Of a DNA stretch of 64,000 nt, positions 31,663-43,600 are shown one piece after another. Under the pieces are notes generated by a model, which was not told where the DNA came from, did no database searches, and saw only the letters and a program-made list of their open reading frames with translations. The translations under genes were made by a program, and so were the position numbers. Origin of the DNA: Diplolepis rosae (Eukaryota; Arthropoda; Insecta; Hymenoptera; Diplolepididae); the NCBI GenBank assembly GCA_030998225.1, contig JAPYXD010000680.1, positions 16,492,001-16,556,000 on the forward strand, read 5' to 3'. The number at the start of each line of letters is the position of its first letter. Within the stretch, counting starts at the first letter, position 1.

Positions 31663-34600
31663 GTAATTATTGATTTTGCAGCAATTATTTTTCGTCGTCT
31701 CGTCCTCTAGATCATAATGTAGTAGTGCCTATTCTACACGGGTTTTCCACAATATTTAAAAAAAAACAAATTAAATTTTGTCCGCGCGCTCTACTAACGC
31801 CACCTTCCCACGTCTCGGGGAAGCTTTCATTGTGCAATTTTGTTCGGTTTGATCCACATCGTTATCAATAAAAAGTTAAAAAGATGATGAGAGAACGCGA
31901 ATATTCAGAAGAAAAAAGTCATCATCGTAGGAAGAATAAGCGGAGCAGATCTTCCAGCGCAGAAATTCGAAGAAAAATCAGGCGATTGGAAAGAAAAATG
32001 AAAAGATGCAGACGCTCGAGATCTCGCTCCCGTCATGCGTCCCGTCATGGATCCCGGGATTCAGCAAATGCTGATTCTTTTTATCGGCTAGATAATTGTG
32101 AACGATATCCGAGAGATACGTCGTATTATGGCCGGTAGGCATTATATATTTTTTTTTGTCTTTTTTTATCTAACCGAATTGATCATTGCCCGCGAGGCAT
32201 GACGATTCTTTCTATAATCATTTGGATTTTTTCTTCTTGATTATTTAGATCAAGCGGTCGATCGCAGTCGAGGTCAAGATCTGGGACCCGTACTTATAGC
32301 AGAAGCATCTCCCGTGATCACAACTTCAGTGAGAATTCGCCGCCTTTGCGGAGGTTAGAATTATCCCTGCATAACCAGCCTTTGAAAAATCAAGCCGATT
32401 CACTGTCACTTGTCACACGAGATGTCAATACTAATGAGCACAGCTCACAAAGTGAAGTTAGGTTGCCAGCAGATAATCAAAAGCAACCTAATTCCAGTCA
32501 AGTTGAGACAATCGTGGTTGAGTCGGAGAAAATATCTGAAGATCCAGAGCTCGATTTAACGATGCTACAAATTCTTGGAGAAGATCCGAATAAGGATAAA
32601 TTGCAGAGTGATAACATCCATCGGTCATTGGCCAATAGGTGGATTGATATAATAAAGAAGGGTTTGACGCAGGAAGTCAGAAGGGAGTCATTACAGAAAT
32701 ACCCTGAACCAAAGAATCTGTTGGTTGTTAAACCTCCGAGTAGCAATCCCGAAATTAAGATAACTATGACCGATGCTGCAATTAAAAAAGATAAATTTCA
32801 GGCTGCATCACAACAACAAGTCGGAGCCTGCTTGTCCGCAATAGGTGCGGAACTAACCGATTATTTTAAATCTGGAAATAAGGAGAACACTTCACTTGTA
32901 ACTCATCTTAGTGACGCCGGTCGTTTACTGGCGGATATTTTTCACAACACATCTGCAACAAGGCGATCGTTTATCACGCCTAATCTTAACAGAATTGTTA
33001 AAAATATGGCCGAGGAGTTACCAGTGGATAACTTTCTCTATGGAGAGAATTTTTCTGAACGCTTGAAAGCAGCTCAAACTATGGAAAAGCAATCAAAGGA
33101 CATCTCTAAACCACCTCCACCACCACCAGTCAAAAAATCCCAGTACAAGTCTAAGTGGACGTTCCAACCACGAAGTCAGCCGGCAGTATCAGGATCTAAT
33201 TTAACTGCCAATTTTCAGCCAGCTTTAAACTCGAAAGGCCCGTCATCGAAGAAAAGTCACAACTCCTCTCGACACGGCGGGCAGAATCGACCTTATCATT
33301 CATAAATAAATCGCCGAAGATATTAACTGTGAGTAAATCGGCTGCTAGATTAAAGTTCTTCTTTCATGTTTGGAAAGAATTTACTCAGGATTCATTAATT
33401 TTGCAATGGAGACAGGGGTATCAAATTCTTTTAATTGAAAAGGTAAGTCAGAACTGTCCTCCCAAACAGAGAAATCTTTCGCAATCTGAGGTTCATGACA
33501 CTTCTCTTGCTATAAAGGAACTCATGGACAAGGGCGCAGTTTCAGAATGTGAACCATGCGAGGGTCAATTTTTGTCTAGTTACTTTCTTGTGCAAAAATC
33601 AAATGGAGAAAATAGATTTATTCTTAATTTAAAAAATCTAAACTCTTTTATTGATCCGCCACATTTTAAGATGGAAGATGCCAAGACGGTAATACGCTTA
33701 CTAGTACCAAATTGTTATATGGCAACAATTGACCTAAAGGACGCTTTTTTATCAGTTCCCGTAGCAAACGATTTTAAAAAATATTTGCGGTTCGAATTTA
33801 ACGGCTCATTGTATCAATTTAATTGTTTACCTTTCGGACTGTGTACATGTCCATATGTATTCACAAAATTATTAAAGCCGGTTGCTCGCTATCTTCGATC
33901 CAGGGGTTTTATATCAGTTATTTATTTAGATGACATATGGCTAACCAGAAAAACTGAGGAAGCATGCAATCTAAATGTTTTAAGAACGAAAGAACTATTA
34001 GAAACTCTGGGTTTTTTACTTAATTTTGAAAAGTGCAGTTTAACACCCTCACAAGTATGCAAATTTCTTGGATTGTTGTTTAATAGCAAAGAATATCATG
34101 TAGAACTCCCGACAGACAAAAGGTGTAAGATTTTGAACGTAGTGAATGAGTATTTATCAAAATCGGAATGTAAAATTAGGGATTTTGCGCAATGTATCGG
34201 AATTTTAGGGTCAGCATGCCCAGCTGTCAAGTATGGTTGGCTTTATACAAAAGCTATCGAACGTGACAAATTTTTAGCTTTTCAAAAAACAGGCAGCTAT
34301 GACAGAAATATGAGAATAAGTTCAGACGCTAAACTCGAACTTGATTGGTGGAAAAGAAACATTATGTCTATTAATAATCCTAGCCGCAATTATATTTATC
34401 AACTTGAAATATTTTCTGACGCGTCGCTAACAGGATGGGGAGCATGCTGTGCGGATAAAAGAACTCACGGCTGGTGGAGTTTAGAAAAAAAGTCCCACCA
34501 TATAAATTATCCGGAATTAAAAGCCGCATTCTATGCATTAAGTTGCTTTGCTCTAAATTATAGGTCCTGTGAAATGTTAATGCGTATAGATAATACGACA

Positions 34601-37600
34601 GCGATTTCATACATAAATCGTATGGGAGGTCATACAGTACCCAAAATTAAATCAGATCGCTAGGCTCATCTGGGAATGGTGTGCAAAGCGAGTCATTTGG
34701 GTTTTTGCCTCTTACATTAAGTCCAAAGAAAATGTGATTGCGGATAGTGAATCTCGAATGTTGTCACCCGAAACAGAATGGGAGTTAAATGCAATAGTGT
34801 TTAGTACGATCGAAGAAAAATTCGAAAAATTCGATATTGATCTTTTCGCGTCAAATATTAACGCAAAATGTAAACAATTTATTTCTTGGCACGCCGATCC
34901 AAAATCTTGTGCAATTGATGCACTGACAGTTACCTGGTCTAAATATTACTTTTATGCATTCCCTCCTTTTTCATTAATTCTTCGATGTTTAAGAAAGATT
35001 GTAATAGATGAGGCAGAAGGAGTTTTGGTAATACCCCTGTGGCCAGCGCAATCATGGTATCCTGTTTTTAATAATCTCTTAATTTCAGAGCCATTAATCT
35101 TTCGTCCTCAAGTCGATTTACTCACATCTCCTTTCAGGGAGGAACACCCACTGTGGAAAACTCTTACCCTGGTAGCAGGGTAACTCCTTACGGAGTCTAC
35201 TCTAAAGCAATACGAAAAACCTCTTAGAACGTGGTGGTGTTATTGCTTCGATAGAAACATTTCTGTATTTGATGCTGGTGTCGAGCACGTAATAACTTAT
35301 TTAACGGATATTTTTAAGATCGCTGGAGCCTACGGCACTGTTAATTCTTACAGATCGGCTTTATCTCTGATTCTATCACGCGATATAGGAAATGACACGA
35401 CCATTAAAAGAATTTTCAAGGGAATTTCTGTGTTAAAGCCACAGAAAGCTAAATATGATTGTACTTGGGATCCATCCTTAGTTTTGGATCACCTAAAAAC
35501 TATGTACCCTAATGATAAGATTACTTTAGAACAGTTATCGCTTAAATTAGTTACCTTAATTGCGTTATCAACAGGTCAAAGAATTCAGACCATATCCAAA
35601 ATCTCATTAGAAAATATTGTAGTTTCACCCGAAAGAATCCAGATTAAAATTTCGCAACGTATTAAGACTTCGAAAATGAACAGAATGCAGCCTTGTTTAA
35701 TGCTTCCATTTTTTCGTAACCAACCTGAAATATGTGTAGCTTCGGCTCTCCAGACATATGTAAAAGTAACAGCTAAGTTAAGGGATCCGATGCAGAGCGA
35801 TAAATCGCTATTCATATCATTTCGTAAACCACACAAGGTGGTTACAACACAAACTTTGGCTAGATGGATTAAAAATGTACTGAAGAAAAGTGGAGTTGAT
35901 ACATACATATTCACTGCACATAGTACTAGACACGCCTCGACATCAGCTGCGAATAGGGCTGGCATTAACATCGATACGATTCGTCAAACAGCTGGTTGGT
36001 CTCAGAGATCTAGTGTATTCGCGCGTTTTTATAATAAGCCGTTAGACGACAGAAATGCGTTCGCTACGGCTATTATAAATTAATTCTCAGTTCGGGTTAT
36101 GTTCTGATATTGTAACTTTAAGTTACCAGAAGTATTGTTCTTTATGTTCACATTATGTTCTTCTTTATTTTTTTTTCAATAATAAAATGTTTCTTACGGC
36201 AAATCGCATTAAAACTTTAAACATCTACATTATGATCTAGAGGAAGAGACGACGAAAAATAATTAACCGATCAAACGAACTTACCTGTTGTGAAGTTCGA
36301 TCGGGATTATTTGAACCCAAAGAATTATCTTTCAGATAATTACCCTTAAAATTGCGATTTGCAAGCTTTTAAATAATGAAAGGTTCCCCGAGACGTGGGA
36401 AGGTGGCGCTAGTAGAGCGCGCGGACAAAATTTAATTTGTTTTTTTTTAAATATTGTGGAAAACCGTGTAGAATAGGCACTACTACATTATGATCTATTC
36501 GGACGAGACCACACACATAATCCCGAAAAAAGAAGTTTTTCTATGATTTCAAGACTGGTAATTATATCATCAGCCGTGTTATATGTAAGAAAAGACACTG
36601 TTTTTAATAAAAAAATTTAAAAATTACGAAAAATAATTTTTTAATAATGTTTTTTGTAATAGGACTTATCCTTACTATCGCTTCTTACCAATTTTTTGAA
36701 AATTATTAAAGTTTCTTAAATCATAGCTTATTTTTTCGGGGAAAATATTCTCTACAACTTAACCGTTTCCAATTTTTGAAAATGAATCAATTATTATCAA
36801 ATACAGCAATTTGTTTATAAAAATTTTGTCGTGGAAAATTGATTTTTAATGATTTCAGCCATTAAAGAATTTATTTTCAAAAATTGGAAACGGTTAAGTT
36901 GTAGAGAATATTTTCCCCGAAAAAATAAGCTATGATTTAAGAAACTTCAATTATTTTCAAAAAATTGGTAAGAAGCGATAATAAGGAAAAATCCTATTAC
37001 AAAAAACATTATTAAAAAATTATTTTTCGTAATTTAAAAATTTTTTTTATTAAAAAGAGTGTCTTTCCTTACATATGACACGGCTGATGATATAGTTTCC
37101 AGTCTTGAAATCATAGAAAAACTTCTTTTTCCAGAGACTGATTTTTGACACGACAACTACTTTAATAATCGTATTTAACCTTTTCTTGCACGTGTCCACA
37201 TATGTGCGGATACGCATTCAAATTATAATTACGACTTCATCTAAAAACTACCGGCTGCATTAGTTTCCTCAGATAAAAAAGTACAAATATCAGTTGGGTT
37301 AAATTGAGCCAACGGATGCAATAAGGGCATTTGTAGCATAAATTAAAACTCGAAATTTGTTTGTCAAGATGTATCACGATAAATATATATTTTTTTTTAA
37401 TTTCGAGTTTTAATGTTTGCTGTGACGTGACGAGTCTGGACAATACTTTCCAGCCTTTTCAAGCGCAAGTGCCCTTATTGCATCCGTTAGCTCAATTATT
37501 AAGAATGTTTAATTTATCATTTGTTCACTAATAAAATGAATTGTACAATTTGATTAGAACAAAAAATATTACAGTACTTTATGTACCTAAGCAGTAAAGT

Positions 37601-40600
37601 TAATCGTAGTGCGTGGCCTCTCGTGCTCTGACCTCTGCGCAATAGTCAGCGTTGCCAGAAACACGGAGCGAAATTATGGAATCGGCATGTTAAAATTATG
37701 GTACTCTATGGAACATGTTTACAAGACGCATGAGCGGCGCAAAATTCAAATTAATATATCTTCAAATACTTAAAGTTTTATATTTTTCATAAATAGAATG
37801 TTAATAACATTTTGTTAAAAAATATTATGTTATTATCTTTTAATAAAAGTATTTTAATAATAATTATAACACAGTTTCTACTTTTTAAACTCTGTATTTT
37901 ATAACATTTACTTAAGGTAACTGTTATTAAAGAACATTTTTTGTATAAAACAGCTTTTAATCCATAAAACGCAAGTATAATATGTAATTGTCTTTGGAAT
38001 ATCTTTACGTAAATCATATGAAAATTAACTCTACTCAGCCTTCATTTAAAGAAACGATTGATTGGTCAAACACGTTTCATATAGGGCAGAAAACAATTCT
38101 CATTCGATAATAGCTATTCTGCTTTTGTATTTATTTCATTTCGGTTAAATAAAAAATAGAAATATTTTTAAATTATGGTACATTTAAGAGGTATGGTACA
38201 CGAGGGATGGTACATGGTACGAGAATCAAAATTATGGTACGATTACATAATTATGGTACGGTCTGGCAACGTTGGCAATAGTTGACGGCGCAACCGTATA
38301 ATTGCGTGCGTCAGTGTTCCCAGATCGTGGATCCTAGCGGCCCCCACCATTTACCCGTTTGGATCTTCACACAAGCAAACACGGCGTGTCGGCGTGTCTC
38401 CACTTCCTCGCTTACATTCCACGATACACGCTGTCGGGCCAAGATCGAAATAGTATATTATGTGCCTAGACACACAATGAGGGCCCTAGCGGACCCGTGT
38501 GAGAGAACGGTCATAGAATACTCTGACCTTTCTCTGTTTGTTCTATGACCGTTCTATGACCTCGCATTATTACGGCTAAGATCAGTAAAAAAGACATTAA
38601 AAGCTTTGCAATTATGATTCTGTGGCGAAATTTGGATTAGAAGGTAAAGCAATAAATACAATTATCTTATTTTTCAGCGATAAAAACTAGAAAAACATAA
38701 TACCTGTCATTGAAGGCAGTGCAGTGGTTCACAATTGGCGGAACTTCTCCACCCATAGATATTAGTTGAGAATTTAGGAAATAGATGCACGATTAATTAA
38801 ATAAGCGACATTTGTACAAAAGGGGCTATAATACTTCGGTCACACCCCTAGCCTAGTGAAATTTGAAAATCACGTGCTCAACTTGTCCAAGCACGCCGGT
38901 ATGTTTTCGCCGCACGATTTTGCTTTGCCACTATTCGTGTTGTGATCGTTTAAAACATTATTATTATTGAAAGTGGTTAAAAGTATTTGGACGAAATCAA
39001 ATGTTGCATTATTTTTGCTAAATATGCTTTTGAACGGAGAAATTTTGTATAGAAATATATAAGTTTTTATTAATAGGAATAAATCTAAAAAATATTAGGA
39101 ATCTAGGGAAAATCAAGGATCAATGGTAAATATTCGTAGCAAACCGGAAATTTTTCGCATTCAAAATACTTAAGATCCGAAAAATGATATGAAACTGTAG
39201 TATAGGTTATAGTAAAGTTTATATAGTTGTAGTAAATTATAATATAGTTCATATAAAATTCAGTATTTCACTGTGACAAATTCTTTCAATAACACGTTTT
39301 TCCCTAAATTGAAACGCAATTTAGCAAAAATTGTAAACTTGAGTTTCTCTGTGTATCAATTGGTTCCGTGCAACCTAACATCCTAATAATATTAGATATT
39401 TTAATTTATTTATTGTAAAAAATAACTTATTTCATTTTTCATTAGAAGAAATTATATCTTAAACGTTAATTTTTCTAAATTTCATCGGGGCCCTCTACAT
39501 TTTGGATCCTTTACTGGCCGACTGGGGGGCACCACAATATTTAAGCCGGCACTTTTCTCATAAGCAGTGATACATTTAAGCTTCGTCCACCCTTGTTTGT
39601 AGGTGCAAACTTGTTCAAATGTCCTTGTGTCCCCATTTATCTCAACTCAGTCGATTGAAATTTCTCGAAATAATGTTCACCGTGTATATTCTTATAGGCG
39701 TTCATCTTTTGAATTTACGAATAAAATGGTGCGTGCAAGAAGAGGTCAAAACGTCGAATCACAGCCCGTGTAGAAATGATAATGGGGCATCGTTATAGAC
39801 CAGATTGGTTTCCCCTATTATTGTTAGGGTCCGCATCAGGCAAATTAATACGGACCCTACCAATTTGGGTAAGCAAAATTGTTAAGGGTTGTTAAAGGAA
39901 ATTTGATAAGGCCCCTATCAAGAATCCCTTTTAATTTCAGATTAATGATAGTGGAATTTTCATTCATATAATTTTCACTTACACGAAAAGAAAAAGTTTT
40001 TTGAAGTTTAGAGAACTAGTTCTAAATTAGCACACGCAAGGCCTTAACGACTAAGGCTATTTATTGGTAACAAGCACTTAGAGTGAAAAATGAAAAATAG
40101 CGGTTTTAAAATAAGCTGCAACTACTACAGGGCCGTATAAAAAGTGCATGTGCCCCATTTGATAGAAAATTTTTTAATTTTAGGTCAATTAATGATTCTC
40201 GAATTAAAATTTTGAAGGGTTGTAATTACTGAATTAAATTTCTATAATATAAAATATTTTTGATAAAAACAAATAAAATTCTAGAAATAAAGAATATTAC
40301 ATGATCAAAAGATTTATATAAATTGTAGAGGTATTAATTTTTATTATTGTATGCTTTTATATTAGTACATTAGTAAGGTTAAGAAATATTTACTATTATA
40401 AAATTGAAATTTGCGAAGCTTTTAAGATAGAGAATATCTGGTAGATAAAATTTTAAATATTATATTTATTTAATCAATGTACGATAGCGACCTTATTTTG
40501 GAACATCTGTTTTGGCGTTCGACATTTTCCTTATATCTCGCATAGATTTGGTACAAAATGGAATTTTTCATTTCTGATAACGTTTTATAAGATTAAAACG

Positions 40601-43600
40601 AAAGCTACGTGTCCGATCAAAAAAATTTTCGAAGTGAATTTGTATATGTTCTGGAGGAGAACAATTTTGTTTCTTAAGGGCATGTGATACTTAAGAAAAA
40701 TAGCAAGTTCGTGTGAACAATGGTAGCGGAGATAAAAACGGACGTAGATGCACTGCTTTTGGTTTCGACATTGAACAAAAATTTTCCGATATACTTTGCA
40801 AAGATTGATCTTTTTTTTCAATTTCGAAACCAAAAGTAGTCTATCTACATCCGTTTTTAACTTATGTACCATTTTCCAAATTTTAAAAGAAAAATACTAT
40901 GTATTTTAGACACAAACAATTAAACACCTAAAATCAATAAAATTTGCTAATTTCTTAAGTATCACATGCCTTTAATATTTTTTTTCGTATTCAATTTAGT
41001 TTTTCTTAGCAAGAATCTTTTATTTTTAATAATACTTTTCATTAATAAAGAAAAGATATAACTCGCATGAGGAGTTCCAAGATGGAAACGATCATATAAA
41101 GTCGTGAAAACCGGACCCGATATTTCAAAGAAGCCCGGTTCTGCATTGGTTTCTTCAGGAATGAACTAGGGGGCCCTAGAACAGGCGACCGGGTTCCAGG
41201 ATGTTAACGATCGTGCCAAGGGCTGCATCGCACCAGAGAGTGGTGTCTTCTACAATGTCTCCAAGAAACCAGGTCGCCTCCTAGAGTAGGCGTTTGTGAA
41301 GAAATGTTTGGGGGAGAAATAGAAAAAGAGGAGGAGCCTGACGACGTTGGAAAGTCGGAGTCAAAATTGCACAAGGGGGGTATGAAAAAGACTTTTCAAA
41401 AAATTGTGAAGCACATCACGGTGGTGGAAGCAACCGTGAAGGGCATGAGATTTTCTGCAATACAAAAAATCTGCCCGCTTCGCGGGCACATTCTCATCGC
41501 GCGCAGCTCGCTTCGCTCGCAAGTTTGAGCGCGCCTACGGCGCGCGATTCGATCATCGCGCTCGGTCTTGTGCTCTTCGCATACATTCAAGTTTATTTCT
41601 TATAATTTGATACTGTAGCTCAAACCAATTTTATAATAATATTACAGATGATGTGAATTACACATTTTCTCAAAGTCACTCTATTTCTTTTTTAATTTAA
41701 GTAAAACAGGAGATTCAATTTACTTAAGGCTCTATCAGCCTTAAGGAACACATTCTCATCATGACGCTCGCGCTTCGCGCTCGATTTTCTGTATACATTT
41801 CAGTAACTTTTTAATAAATTACATGATTAATATAATTTATTTTCTTCCAAATCTCTCAAAAAGAAAAAACAATCGATAGACTTTATTTAAGGAAACGATT
41901 TTGCAGAACATCGCTTATTTCGTATCTCACATATTTTGGTGAAAAAAATCGAATTTTTTTAATATTAAAAATCAAAACATAAAATATACATCCTGTCCCG
42001 AAATGTCTTAATGAGGATTTGTAAACCTCATTTAGGCAAACAATTTTCGATATAAACGTTTTTTTTGTATCTCACATATTTTGTCTAAAAAATGGAATTT
42101 TTGAATTTTAAACGTATTTTTTGGAATTGAAACGAAAAATATATTTTTTACCAGAAACTGCGTGAAACAAAATTTGTAGATCTTCTTGAAACGAACAACT
42201 TTGTATTCTTACGTTTTTTTCATATTTTACATATTATTGTTAAAAAATTGAATTTTGGATTTTCAATAGTTTTTTTTTAATTATAAAGAAAAATATGCAT
42301 CTTATGAAAAAATGTTACAATTCAAATTTGTAGGTCTTTATGTAGAAAATAATATTGTATCATAACGTTTTTTCGTATCTCGTATAATTTAACTGGAAAA
42401 TGGAATTTTGATATTGACTTTTTTCGAATTTGAATATGCTGTAACTATCTAAAACCAGTATTGAAATTTTTGATTTTTTCAAAAAATTATTTTCAAAAAC
42501 ACAAAAGTAGTGCTCCATCCCTCAATTTTGATTGGATGTGGCTGGTTAACGAACTTGTCCTTACTTTTTCGGCTCCGATAAAGTGTACCAAAGCTCAATT
42601 CAATCTGATAATTCTATCGAGAGTTATGCCGCACACGACCTACAGACAGACAGACAGACAGACACTTTCGTAAAAACCATTTTTTCTGACTCAGGGGGTC
42701 TCAAAACGTAAAGATTTGATGAAAATTTCGAAAGTCATTTTTCACATAAAACCAATACCTTCTCATCCACTATGAGAATGTAAAAAGAACATGTTCCTGC
42801 CAATTTTATTAGTGAGATACTGACTCAGCTAGAGCGTCTCCGTACAGGTACGAAGTGGATTGAAAGCTGGGCCGATTCATTCGAGTACTATTTGGGAATA
42901 GCGGCTGGTAAAAGAACGAAGGAGGCAGCTGAGAGATTTCGGGCAGATGTTAGAGAGGAGAGCTGCCAGACAGCCCAACAACCCGAGGCAAGGTCTACCT
43001 CGGACTTGCGAAAACGGCCTAGGGAGCTAACCGTAATCCCGGAAGAGACGGCTGCAAGGAAGCTGGAGGAGAAGAGGCTGAGAGCCTTCATCAAGCAAGA
43101 GGAATGGGTGGAGGTTCTAGCCAGGAAGAACCTCTGGAAGCAAAAGCGTACCCGTTTAGAAGCGGTGCTAATGAAACCCGCTGAAGGCGTGAACTACGCG
43201 ATCATTCTAACCATTCTAAATTCTAAAACCTTTGAAAAGGTTATTGGTGCTAGTGGGACTGCCCGCTACCTCATCCCCAAAATTGAGGTCGTCGACATAG
43301 AACCCAGCATTTGAGCTGAGAATGTCGAGGATGCTGTAACAGGCTTCTTGTTCATGGTTCGGAGTTAGAACTCAAGGTGTCTTCAACTAAGTGACCATAC
43401 CGAAAAGACAGGTAGGCGTATGTGCTTCTGGAGGAGGCATGGGCCTTGACATTGCTCAAGGCGACCCATATCAACATCGAGTGGCTCTCTTGCAGGCTCA
43501 GCCGAAAGATGGAAGAAATTCGGTGTTACTGCTGTCTTGGCTTTGGCCACATAGCGGCAAACTGCCGGAAACCCGTCTAAAGCCCCGGGACGACTATATC

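Larger units (their letters stand above)
31682..36496 (+). mobile_element. DIRS-type tyrosine-recombinase retrotransposon
   Basis: Inverted terminal repeats 31709-31830 and 36376-36496 (about 121 bp, nearly identical) bound gag, RT/RNase H, methyltransferase-like and tyrosine recombinase coding regions. A 40-bp internal complementary region at 36225-36264 is the reverse complement of the left end including a 27-bp extension (31682-31722, one mismatch), the layout used to rebuild DIRS ends through a circular intermediate. No target duplication is expected or seen. It sits in the sense orientation in intron 1 of the protease homologue. Damage: one frame break in pol at about 34630 and a stop at 35181-35183 that may be natural. 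Confidence 0.88.
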
